Source of the DNA: Eublepharis macularius | Taxonomy: Eukaryota; Chordata; Lepidosauria; Squamata; Eublepharidae | Reading direction: 5' to 3' | DNA: 64,000 nt | Assembly: GCF_028583425.1 (NCBI RefSeq) | Contig: NC_072805.1 | Span: forward strand, 18,486,001 to 18,550,000 | Shown here: positions 41,740 to 53,400 of the stretch, piece after piece | Position numbering within the stretch: position 1 is the first letter of the stretch | Layout: the number at the start of each line of letters is the position of its first letter | The notes under the pieces: model-generated | The model's input: the letters and a program-made list of their open reading frames with translations, nothing else | Databases searched by the model: none | Told to the model about the DNA's origin: nothing | Translations under genes and position numbers: made by a program

Positions 41740-42262
41740 CGGGTCCGCAGCACAAGAACAAATAGCATCTTAAAGATTACTGAGATTTTGCAGGGTATGA
41801 GCTTTCCAGAGTCAAAGCTACAGGTTTTTTCACTTTTTTTAAAAAAAAATTATTATTAAGAAACATAACTACAACTACAGAAGAAACAACAAGTTGAACA
41901 GTAACAGTAAAATCATGGAGTAACAACAGCAAAGATAAGATACACTTAGAACAGTCTTAACTATATATACTAACAGATGGAGACGTGATTAACTATCAAG
42001 AATTGTCTGGTATAAGTCATTCGGTGGAGACATATCTTTACTAGCAATAAATTCCAAGAAGGGCCACCACTTTTAAAAGAAAGACGACTTGAGAGATTCT
42101 CGTTTTTGCATACAACATACGTTAATTTTTCTAATATGAACTGATCCCAGACTTTAACATACCATTGATCTCCATTTGGTCATATACAGTTTTGACTCTC
42201 AAAAAGCTTATACTGATGGTCTTTAAGGTACTACCGTTCCCGGACTCGAATCCAGTTCATCT
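41740..42262. mobile_element. Foldback-family arms flanking an AT-rich segment
   Basis: Left arm TTGCAGGGTATGAGCTTTCC then AGAGTCAAAGC; right arm GACTCTCAAAAAGCTTATAC and GGTCTTTAAGGTACTACC. The centre (41830-42180) is A/T-rich and resembles LINE sequence, but is not assigned. Confidence 0.5.
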
Positions 42263-42828
42263 CTACTGAGTTGCAAAGTTCCTCTTTACTCAACGGGGCT
42301 AAGTCTCAAGTATGCAAATACAGGAATCCATCTTTCTTTGCTTAGCGAAGATTATTTACCAGGCCCGAGAGGTGGACATATTCGTGACCCAAGGAAAGCT
42401 TTACCGCTCGATATAGAAATTGGCCCCTGGCATAAGGACATGCCACTGAGCATGCACAAAGTGCTTAGACTCCTTATGCCTGAATCATATTCTGACCATC
42501 TCTGTTAGCACAGGCCTTCCTCATACCCTTTCAGTCTCTGATCTTTCCTGGAGGTAAAGCTTTGCAACACAAGGCCAGGAACACGCTGCTTTCCATTCAT
42601 CCCCGTTTTCCAAGCAACAGTCCTTATTTTCAGAGCCCTGGTAAATTGCTGTCCCTGTTTTTGTCTTAAAATGGTATTTGTCCCTCCTTCCCTCAGTCTC
42701 CAGCCGTTAATAAAGATGCATCCCCGGTCGTGGTCGTGATTTATCTCATAGAAATCGATTTTATCTCATATAAAATCCTTATTTATCTCATCGTTTCTCA
42801 AGGGAGGACATGGTGGTATACGTGCATC

Positions 42829-43095
42829 CAGGGCTTTTTTTCTGGGAAAAGAGGTGGTGGAACTCAGTGATGGAACTCAGGACCGCACAATGACATCACT
42901 TTGGGTCAGCTGGAAGAAGGGGGGAGTTTTTTAAGGTTTAAATCCCACTTGGCGAAAATTGACCTCCAGGGCATGGAGGGTGATCTCAACTCCCCTCTGT
43001 CTGGAGATCAGGGGGGCGGGGCCACTGGCCATGTGACCATTTTCAAGAGGTGCTGGAACTCCGTTCCACCGCGTTCCTGCTTTAAAAAAGCCCTG
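42829..43095. mobile_element. Palindromic hAT-type MITE with 8-bp target duplication
   Basis: Starts CAGGGCTTTTTTTCTGGG and ends AAAAAAGCCCTG; CGTGCATC (42821-42828) and CCTGCATC (43096-43103) differ at one base. It ends about 750 bp before the LDHD ATG. Confidence 0.85.
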
Positions 43096-43150
43096 CCTGC
43101 ATCTCCTCTCCTCCATTTCTATCCTTCTGAGGGAGGCTAGGATGAGAGTA

Positions 43151-43367
43151 AGGTTGCCAGCTCCAAGCTGAGAAATTCCTGGAGATTTTGCGGGCAGCGC
43201 CTGAGGGTGGCAGAGTCTGGGGAAGCAAGGGGCCTCTCTGGTGTACAATGCCACAGAGCCCACCTTCCAAAGCAGGCAACTTTCTCCAGGTGAACTCATC
43301 GCCCTGGCCTGAAGATCAGCTGTGACTCCGGGAGTTCTCCAGCCATCACTTGGAGGTTGGCAACTTG
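43151..43367. repeat. TAGGGTTGCC-ended hAT-like repeat
   Basis: AAGGTTGCCAGCTCCAAGC at the left and CACTTGGAGGTTGGCAACTT at the right, with AAATTCCTGGAGATTT inside. Lies within 500 bp upstream of the LDHD CpG region. Confidence 0.6.
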
Positions 43368-43569
43368 GGACCAATCCTAAGCAGGTAAGTCGCATGCTAT
43401 TCGGTGGGGAAAGCGTCCTTAGGATTGCAGCCAAAGGCTGGCTCCCAATGCATTTCCCCACGAGCAGGCATTCCTCCCCACCCCCGAAGCGAGATCTGCA
43501 CCCCAACAGATGCTTTGCAAGAGCGGGAGAGTCGGCAGGAGGCATCTCAGCGCACAGGAGGGGACCCCT

Positions 43570-44080
43570 GGTGGGCTTTCCTTTCCGCCCCGTGGGAGCG
43601 CGTTCCAGTTTGCAACGCCGGAGCGAGATCCGCGCCCGGGGATCGTTTCCCCCGCCTGTTCGCCGAGCGTTCCACTAAGCATGTGCAGACGGCCCGGACT
43701 GCGCGTGCGCTGCGCCTTCCGGGCTTGGGCTCAGTCCTCCTTAAACGGCGGCGGCGGCGGCGGCTCCGCCTCCCGCCTTCCCCAGAGGACGGCCCTGGCG
43801 GGGGGGAGCCGCCGTGCCCGTGCCCTTCGCCTGCGGGCGGCCATGGCTTTGCGGAGGACGCTGGGCTTGGCAGCGAGGCCTTACTCGCGAGGGGCCGCGA
43901 AGGTAGAGGCGGCGGGGGAAGCAGGCAGGGCGGGAGGAGCTCGCTGGCTCCGGCGGACTGCGGCGGCTTGTGCGCCCCTCTGCAGTGGGTCCGCCTGGCG
44001 CGGTGGAACCTCCCTGTTCAGGGGCAGCCTACCTGTGAATGCTGGGCATTGCAGCGGGGCAAGCAAGGGGGTCGCCTTGA
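43570..44080 (+). promoter_or_regulatory. LDHD: CpG-rich promoter of LDHD
   Basis: Dense CpG and GGCGGC-type runs surround the ATG at 43843, unlike the rest of the window. No TATA box is seen, as expected for a broadly expressed mitochondrial gene. Exact limits are approximate. Confidence 0.75.
43843..43902 (+). CDS. LDHD: LDHD exon 1, mitochondrial presequence
   Basis: ATG at 43843 in GCCATGG, a strong Kozak context; 20 codons; donor AAG/GTAGAG. Longer GC-driven open frames overlap it but have no homology. Confidence 0.85.
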
Positions 44081-44411
44081 TAACCGGCTTCTGGGCAGCT
44101 GCTCGGTCACTGCCGCAGGAGGCTGGACTCGAAGTTTGGGTCTGATCTTGAGCAAAGCCCTGGCCGGGTGACAGAAACCGCGGGAGTGGCTGCGGGAGGC
44201 GGCGATTTATTTATTTTTTACACATTCAAGCGCCCTGGCTGTAAACCAAAAGGGATTCCCGGCATCCTTTGCAATGCTGGAGGGGGGCAGAGTTGTGTAG
44301 TGGTTGGAGTGTTGGACTAGGATTTAGGAGACCCAGATTCGAATCCCTGCTCTGCCATGGGCCAGTCATAAGGTTGCCAGCTCCAAGTTGGGAAATTCCT
44401 GGAGATCTTGG

Positions 44412-44442
<31 letters not shown>

Positions 44443-47400
44443 CTGGAGAAAGTGGGGTTTGGGGAGGGAAAGGACCTTGGCATGGCATAATTCCATAGAT
44501 TCCACCCCCAAAAGTAGCCATTTTCTCCAGGTGAACTGATCTCTGTGGCCTGGAGACCTGTTGTAATTCTGGGAGATCTCCAGCCACTACCTGGAGGCTG
44601 GCAACCCTAGCCATTCACTATCTCTCGGCCTAGTGTACCTAGAGGTGTCGTGAACATAAGGTGGAGGAGAGGAGAACCAGGTTTTAAGCTGTTGGTCCCC
44701 ATTGGGAGGAAGGGGGAATTATAAATATATAAATAAATAAATAAATAACAACAACATTCAATTTACACACTGCCCTTAACACCCACTCAGAGCGGTTTCC
44801 AAAGTATGCCATTATTCTCACGACAATCACCCTGTGAGGTGGGTTGGGGCTGAGAGAGCTCTGAGAGAGCTGTGAACGACCCAAGGACACCCAGCTGGCT
44901 TCAGGCGGAGGAGTGGGGAATCAAACCCTGTTCTCCAGATTAGAGTCCAGTTGCTCTTAACCACTACACCTTGATAATGGAATGCGGCCTGTGTGTGCGC
45001 AGGGGGTCCTAGACTGCTCTCAGACATGGACTTTTAAAAAAAAAAATTGGACCAGCAGTGGCCAGCCAGGATCTGGAAACTGATCCTGTGCATAAGAATT
45101 TAGTCCTTGTTTTGGAGGGAATCATTCCTAAACAAGGACTGCTGGATTAATTACACAAGAATTGCAGAATAAGGATGGCAGAAATGTTCGATAAACAGGT
45201 GGGGGAGATGCCATTTGATCGATGCCGTTTGTTGAAACGAATATATGTGCAGTGGCCTTCTACGGAGTTGGACCACTGATCAATCGATCCATCTCTCTAT
45301 GTAATCTCATATCTAGCGTCCTCTAACCGGAGGTGCTAGCGATGGAGCCAGGGACTATGTATGCAATGCATACCTCTCTGGACAGCTGCTGCGGGGTGGA
45401 CGTCTCATCCTCCAGATAATTGCGAGCCCTCCAATGTTTAGTTTAGGAAAATAGGAATGCTCGTAGTCAAGCCAGTAACGTCCAGCCCATTTCCAGGGCC
45501 TCGGGTCAGGGACGTGCTAAAGAATTCATTGACTAGAACACCAAAATATATACTTCTTTACGATTGAGGAAACTCAATTTTCACATTTATGTCTTGTCTG
45601 TTTCTGTATTTTTATCGTCAGTGTACATGTCGTTCCTCAGTGATTTACTAATGAGATCCAGTTCCCAGACAATCTTGTCCTAAAGGATGTCGAGTAAATG
45701 TCACTGGAAGAGATTTATACTTCCTGGAGCACCCAGTAAAAAGATAGATGATTTGATATGGAGCATTGACAGGGGTGTAAGTTTTGTTGCTCCTGCGTCT
45801 ACTTGCTCCTTGGCTGCTGGAATGGATCAGTTTAGCATCCTGTTCGCTGTCCTTTCTTTTCTCCACACTCCCCAACAACTGTGCAGAGTTGAGCTTGCAC
45901 CAAGCACAGCCCCACCTGTTACGCAATTTCTCCTTGCTCCTCCCAAATATTCACTCATTCCTTACCTTATCTCCTTGCCACAGGACTGGCTGACGGAGGA
46001 TTTCCTCGATGCCCTGAGAGCCGTGGTAGGGAGCACCAATGTGTCCACGGCCACAGCTGTTCGTGAACAACACGGCCGAGATGAGTCTGTGCATAGGTAT
46101 GTCAGAAGGGAATTTTCAGGCATAGATTCATTACTTTCAGTGCTCTTTCTGGATTTTCACAAAGAGAAGAGACCAGTCTTTCTTCTGGGGTGGAAGTTCT
46201 GCCTCTCTGTTCCCCTGCAATGGCCTTTGGTCCAAATAGACAGAGTCCGGTCCTCCTGAGTTGAATTTGGTGGACTTTCCTCAACCTGTCTCTTTCAGGC
46301 CTGGTATAGTTCAAAAATATTCGCTGCTGTACTTCTGGATTCTGAAGGTAAAAGGTAAAGGTAGTCCCCTGTGCACGCACTGAGTCATTACTGACCCATG
46401 GGGGGACGTCACGATGTTTTCTTGGCAGACTTTTTACGGAACCGACCTCGGAAGGATGGAAGGCTGAGTCAACCTTGAGCCGGCTACCTGAACCCGGCTT
46501 CTGCCAGGATCGAACTCAGGTAATGAGCAGAGCTTGGGCTGCAGTACTGCAGCTTACCACTCTGCACCATGGGGCTCTTGAAAAGCATTTTCCACTTGGC
46601 TGCAAAGTTCTCTTGGCTAGTATACTCTGAGGCAGCAGGCGAAAGAGAGATCCAACCTGGGGTCTTTACATAGACAGCTCTGGACAGAGTAAACGCACAG
46701 CACAGCGTTGGAGACTGGATCACCCTCCTGGCCTAGAACCACAGAAAAATGTGGTGGAGAGATCGTGGCAGAGAGGGGTAATGGGGTGGCCTTGAATAGA
46801 AGTGTGGGGTGGGGAGACAAATTGTGGCCTCCAGGAGTCATCTGAAACAGTAGCTAAAGGGGCCCAGCACAAGAAGACAAGCACCCTCTGCCTCCCTGTA
46901 ACTTAAGCACTGCTCTTGCCTTTGAAAACTCATGGCACAAAAAATGTTAGCCTTTTTGTTTTGTTTATTGTCACTGCAGATGCGTTCTGCTATAGGCTTT
47001 CCCCCTCTGCGTGTGCTGCTACTAATGCACCAGCACAGAGCAGCTCAGCCTGGGTCTGCGGGTCCTTATTTATTTAGTCGCTTATTTCATTTATACTCTG
47101 CCTTTCCGATGGGGATCCAAAGTGGCTTATGTGCTCTCCTCCATTTTATCTTTGCAACCCTTCTGAGGTAGGCTAGGCTGAGAGGGAATATGACTGGCCC
47201 AAGATTACCCAGTGAGCTTCCATGGCAGAATGGAGATTCGAACCTGGGTCTGATGCTCTATTTTGCACATTGGCTTTCTGAATGAGGTGGGATGGGAGAA
47301 AAATCCAGCATGAATGCGCGTGAGAGAAGGCAGAGAACGAGCAGTTCCGTCACCTGCATTCCCCTTTAATGTTAAAATGAGGCATTTGCACAAATATTCC

Positions 47401-50400
47401 AGCTTTATATGCAAATAAGAGCCCCGTGGCGTAGAGTGGTAAGCTGCAGTACTGCAGCCCAAGCTCTGCTCACGACCTGAGTTCGATCCCGGCAGAAGTC
47501 AGGTTCAGGTAGCCGGCTCAAGGTTGACTCAGCCTTCCATCCTTCCGAGGTTGGTAAAATGAGTACCCAGTTTCCTGGGGGTAAAGTGTAGATGACTTGG
47601 GAAGGCAATGGCAAACCACCCCGTAAAAATGCCTGGTGGATTGTCCAACATGTGCGCAACTGTTTAAAATAGATTTTATTGACTGATGTTTTAATTTATG
47701 CTACCATGTTTTTATTGTATTTATTGCATTTTGTGATCCGCTCTGAGCCCGCCTGCAGGGAGAGCGGAATATAAATTTAATAAAATAAAATAAATGATTG
47801 CACCTTGTCCTGCCTCTCCCCCGTGTCTTAGGTGCTGCCCGCCGGATGCGGTGGTCTGGCCTCAGAACGTAGAGCAGGCTAGCTTGCTAGCCACGGCATG
47901 CTACAGCAGAGGAGTTCCCATTATCCCCTTTGGTACGGGCACAGGCCTGGAGGGTGGCGTGAGTGCCGTGCAGGTAGGGCAGCTGGCGAGAGAGACGGGC
48001 AAGGCTGGGCCCTGGTGGCTAGCAGGGATGGGGCAACTTTCTGGGGACTGGAGCAGAGGAGGACCAAAAGAGCGCCAAAGTCTGTTTGCAGAGCTCTGTC
48101 TTTGCTCTGGGGTATGTCAAGAGGTAGAAACACTCTACTTAACCGTCACCAGTGAGGAACCGCAAAACAGATTCTGCACATTTGGGTTTAGAGGAGAAAA
48201 ACTGGGTCTGATGGTGGGACTTTTCAGACAGCCTTCAGCCTGAACACCTCTTACTTGGTGCAGGAAGGAGCTGCAGCTCTCCTGCACTAACCTTTCAGCG
48301 TTCTCTGCTGGCACCAACGTTTTGACTTCTAGGCCTGGAACATTCGCGGAACCCATTTTCAGCTACAGCTTGCGCTTTTGAGAGATTTACCAGGCCGGGA
48401 GATGTGCAAATGGATCCCTGTGTAGAAGTGACGTGGGTGGGGGGGAATCAGGAGGACTGTGGATGATTGTACCAGTCCTTGTGTCCACTTGGCTAACTCT
48501 CCATTTTTACCCCCTTCAATGGGACAGGGTGGCGTGTGCTTTGACCTGACCCAAATGGACCGGATCTCTGAGCTGAGCACGGAAGACTTCACCGTGGCTG
48601 TCGAGCCAGGAGTGACCCGGAAGGCCCTGAACAGGTTCCTGCGGGACAGTGGACTCTGGTTTCCTGTCGGTATGGCGAGCTTGGAGATAGGTTTGGGTGG
48701 AGGGCAGTGGCCTGGACGCAGCTTTGAGGGCAAGGCAAGAGAGAGCTGTTCTCTGGGAAGCAAAACAAGCAAGACAGTATCACAATATCCGGGGTGCACT
48801 ACAAAAACAAGTTGTGAAATCTTACTACATAAAAGTCATAACCGAATATATAATGAACATACTTCACACAGATTATTTACTCAGAAGTCAAACAAACAGT
48901 TTTTCAAGTTTTTCATATTGCACAGATGGTGATAAAGCGCCGAGTCAGTTCTTAATGAGTCCAAAGAAATTAGTCTCAAAATCCACGCACACTTAGTCCT
49001 TGTTGAATGTATTCATAAATCACTTTTTGGACGCATTAAGAACTGACTCAGCACTTTATCGCTGTCTGTGCAATATGAACTCTCTTTGAATTCTCATATG
49101 GAGCTGTGCAATATTTGATTACTGCCTGGTGATTGCTAGACTTTATGAGCACTGAAACCCACGCACTTTAATGGTTAATTGTATATTTGGAATTCAAATA
49201 ATAATAGTTTGTTTGTACATCCTACTTTAAGAGAACAGTTTGTTTCTTCTTGATTTGGGATTGAGAACTTTGTCTGTTCATCCAACTTTGTGAATACACT
49301 TGAAAAACTGTCTGTTTGACTTCTGAGTAAATAATCTGTGTGAAGTATATTCATTATTTGGTTATGACTTCTGTGTAGTAAGATTTTGCGAGTTGTTTTT
49401 GTAGTTCACTGGGAAGGGCAGAACCCTATGTGGGCTGTGACTTGGGTCAGTCGCATCTTTCCTTACCTGTCCCCAATTCACATGGCAAATTTATTTAGAT
49501 ATTTATGCCCCGCTGTTCTCCCCAGTGGGACCCAAAGCAGCTAATCACATCGTTCTCCATTTTATCTTCACAACAACAACCCTGTAAAGGTAGGTTAGGC
49601 TAAGAGAAAATGATTGGCTTGGAGTCATCCACCAAGCTTTCCTGGCTGAGGTCCCCCAGCATACCTGAGGGACCACCTCTCCCCGTATGTAGCCCGGAGA
49701 GCGCTTAGATCAGCACGAAAACACCGGTTGGTGGTCCCTGGCCCCAGGGAGGCTCGACTGGCCTCAACCAGGGCCAGGGCATTTTCAGTCCTGGCCCCAA
49801 CCTAGTGGAACTCTGTCAGAAGACACTCAGGCCTGCCAAGATCTTGTGTCCTTTCGGCGGGCCTGCAAGACAGAGATGTTCCACCAGGCATTTGGTTGAG
49901 GCCAGCATTTAAATCCACTAAATCAGCCTCCCTGCTGGTCTCCTACCAGTGAGGAGGAAATACAACCGTCTGCCCGCCACGTACAAGTAGTGACCAGCTG
50001 AGCATCAACTCACGTCTCCAACCCCTCTCCTCATATGGGTTTCAGGGATGGGTGAATGGAATCTCACCCTGGAACACCAGGAACTTATGTGGCGGAGCAA
50101 TGCTTTATGCCGCTGAACTTGGATCTTGTGATATTACGGTTTTATTTATTGTATTTATTTGTTTTCAGTAACCCACCCTGAGCCCACTTGCAGGGAGGGT
50201 GGACTATAAATTTAATAAATAATAATAATAATAGAGTGGGGCTCGGACTTGCCCCAAATCTGACTGTCCAGAATCAAAACGGCAATCATAAAACAGGAGA
50301 GCTGTGCTTCAAGGACCAGTTCGGGTCAGTTGCATCTTTCCTTACCTGTCCCCAGTCCACATGGCAGATTTATTGAGATATTTATGCCCTGCTCTTCTCC

Positions 50401-53400
50401 CTGGTGGGACCCAAAGCAGTTCTCCTCTCCTCCGTTTTATCTTCACAACAACAACCCTGTAAGAGAAAATGATTGGCTTGGAGTCTTCCACCGAGCTTTC
50501 TTGCCAGAGTGGGGATTCGAATCTGGAGCCGCCCAGATCCTAGTCCAATCCTGTAATCACCTCACCGCACTGGCTGTGTGGGTTATGAAGGAACTGTAGC
50601 GGATGTTATGTAATAAGCCTTTTAAACGGGGGCCGTAAAGCTGCCTAAAAGGGCTACATTTATTTGGGGAGTGGCGTGGCCTGTAACGTCCATATTTGAA
50701 AATCCGTTTGATGCCAGACTGACTGATGAAGGATGGAGACAGACTAGAGAGGGTTTTCCCCCAGAAAGTTGAAGGTAGTTCGCAACAGGGATTACCGCTC
50801 CCTGCTCCAGGTGTATAAACTCACCCACTTCCAGTGATAAGCAAACAGGTTTGGCAGGTAGATCAAGATGGGGAGCCGTGTTAGTCTGTCTGTAGCAGCA
50901 GAAAAGCGCAAGACTCCAGCAGCACCTATAAGACAGAGCAGAACCACAAGTGACAAAAGGCACAGGTTGGACCCTTGTCAGCTTCCCTCAAGTTTTGGCG
51001 GGAAATGTAGGCAGCTTGGCGGAATGTTGGACAAGTGACAGTTGAAAAGTCCATTGGACAGCAGTCGGAGAGCCAAGCTGCAAGACCAGGATGCCTACAT
51101 TTCCCATCAAAACTTGAGGGAAGCAGACAAGTGTCCAATCTGTGCCTTTTGTCACTTGTGGTTCTGCTCTAACAAAACTTGTGGTAGGGTAGGAGCTTTC
51201 ATGAGCCAGAGCTCACTTCTTCAGATACCAGGTTTGGGTGTTTTTCCAAAAACCAGCAAGACTAGTTTGACCAGAGCAACAGCTGTGTGTGCCACAGAAA
51301 ACAGGACCTCTTAAAAACCACATTCTGTTTTCTTAAAAACACACCAGGCACTACCTTCAGGCAAAGCCTAGTTTTGTACGGACCTGGTTAGTAGTTAGAC
51401 AAGACACCGCTGGGATCGCCATCTAACAAGCCACTCTGTTGGCCTGACGAGACGATATATTCTGCTCGTGTGTCCCCGTCTCGTCCACCTCAGCTGCTGT
51501 TGACCAGAGGTCTGCTGGAGTTCTGTGCAGTGAACTGAATTTCCATCCACGCGGGGACCCCATTCAGATCAAAACTACTGCACCAGGGGTCACGGGGTTT
51601 TTTTTGCCCCTGCACCATTTTCCTAACCTGAAACTGTACTGGGGAGCTGCTGTTGGCCCCACTGGGTACACTGATGTATATTGATGGGCTGCAAGAAGAT
51701 TTCCCCATCAGGGCAAATAGCAGGTCCTTAAGGCAGTTTCAGGTCAACAAAATGGCATGGTATGTGGGTGGGTGCATGTGTTAATTCCCTCTGCTTGTGT
51801 GTTGTGGTTCTGGTTTACGTCGGACCCTTTGCAGCCCGTGGTTTCAGTTCTGACCGTGAAGGTCCTAGTGTGGTGGACCAGGCATGGGGTGGACAGGGGA
51901 GAGGGAAAACGCAGATGCTGTGTATTGTGTACTTAGATATTCAGATCCCCAAAGGAAGACCGGCACGTAAGCATGCCGAGCAAACAAATTACAAAAGAAA
52001 GGAGTGATTTCAGGCAGCTTGAGGTTTTTGAGTAGCAAAATGGTAAAAGAGTCCAGTAGCATCTTTAAGACTAACCAACTTTATTGTAGCATAAACTTTT
52101 GAGAGCCACAGCTCTCTTCATCAGATGCATGTGTAGCATAAGCTTTCGAGAGCCACAGCTCTCTTCGTCAGATGCATCTGTAGCATAAGCTTTTGAGAAC
52201 CACAGCTCCCTTCGTCAGATGCATCTGTAGCATAAGCTTTCGAGAACCACAGCTCTCTTCGTCAGATGCATCTGTAGCATAAGCTTTTGAGAGCCACAGC
52301 TCTCTTCGTCAGATGCATCTGTAGCATAAGCTTTTGAGAACCACAGCTCTCTTCGTCAGATGCATCTGTAGCATAAGCTTTCGAGAACCACAGCTCTCTT
52401 CGTCAGATGCATCTGTAGCATAAGCTTTTGAGAACCACAGCTGTCTTCGTCAGATGCATCTGTAGCATAAGCTTTCGAGAACCACAGCTCTCTTCGTCAG
52501 ATGCATCTGTAGCACAAGCTTTTGAGAACCACGATGCATCTGACGAAGAGAGCTGTGGCTCTCGAAAGCTCATGCTACAATAAAGTCAGTTAGTCTTAAG
52601 GGTGCTACTGGACTCTACTATTTTGAGGGTCAAAGTTCTGATTAGGAAATCTCATGCTACACCAGATTACTCTTTGGGGAAGACATTAGTCCATCTGCAG
52701 TGGTCTTGGAAACTGATGTTTCAGTTTGCTCTGCTTTCCCTAAGAGAGTACGGCCAGGGACCCATATTTTGGAGGCAGGTTCTCCAATGCCACCTCCCCT
52801 ATTCGTAGCAGGATCTGCTGTACTCACAGTTTGTTGTATACCCACTTGATCAGCAAGTTGTAGCTCGGTGCACCAAGAGGAAAGAAGCATGCTGGCAATC
52901 CATGCCCTGAGCCCCGGGAGGCATCATTTTATCCTGCTGCTTTTGCTTGATCCATTTTGAGGGATTATCCTCTGTTGTACAGGGGCTTTTTGGCGTCTTT
53001 TGGAGGGGTGACTATGCTGTTTGTGACTAAAAGGACTAGACGGACCACTGGTCTGATCCAGCAGGGGGGTTCTTATGTTCTTAGGATCTTCCCCTGCAAA
53101 AGCAGAATTTGGGGGGTTACTTGCTCAATCCTGGATGCCACCAGTCTCGTATGAGAGATTTCTGCTAGTCAGTTAACTGGGTGGACGGAATGGTGAGCAG
53201 GTGCCTGGTGATGCCTTAATGATCTTGGCTTTCCCTTCCCAGATCCTGGAGCTGATGCCTCTCTCTGTGGCATGGCAGCCACCGGTGCCTCTGGAACCAA
53301 CGCTGTACGCTATGGCACCATGCGCCACAACGTGCTGAACCTGCAGGTGGTGCTTCCGGATGGGAGGGTGCTTCATACAGCTGGGCAGAACCGGAGGGCC

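Larger units (their letters stand above)
38992..43569. other. Intergenic DNA between chymotrypsinogen and LDHD
   Basis: No host exon recognised, in particular no zinc-finger (CxxC...HxxxH) frame. It holds a purine-pyrimidine tract, LINE pieces, two foldbacks and a hAT MITE. 40260-41085 and 42280-42820 remain unassigned. Confidence 0.6.

Noticed and set aside
43404-44171. 255- and 211-codon open frames across the LDHD promoter
   Set aside because: They arise from GC-rich, stop-poor CpG DNA; only the frame starting at 43843 joins the LDHD exons in phase.
52086-52534. Regular repeats that could suggest a CRISPR array
   Set aside because: The 47-bp units are contiguous with no spacers, and the context is a vertebrate intron.
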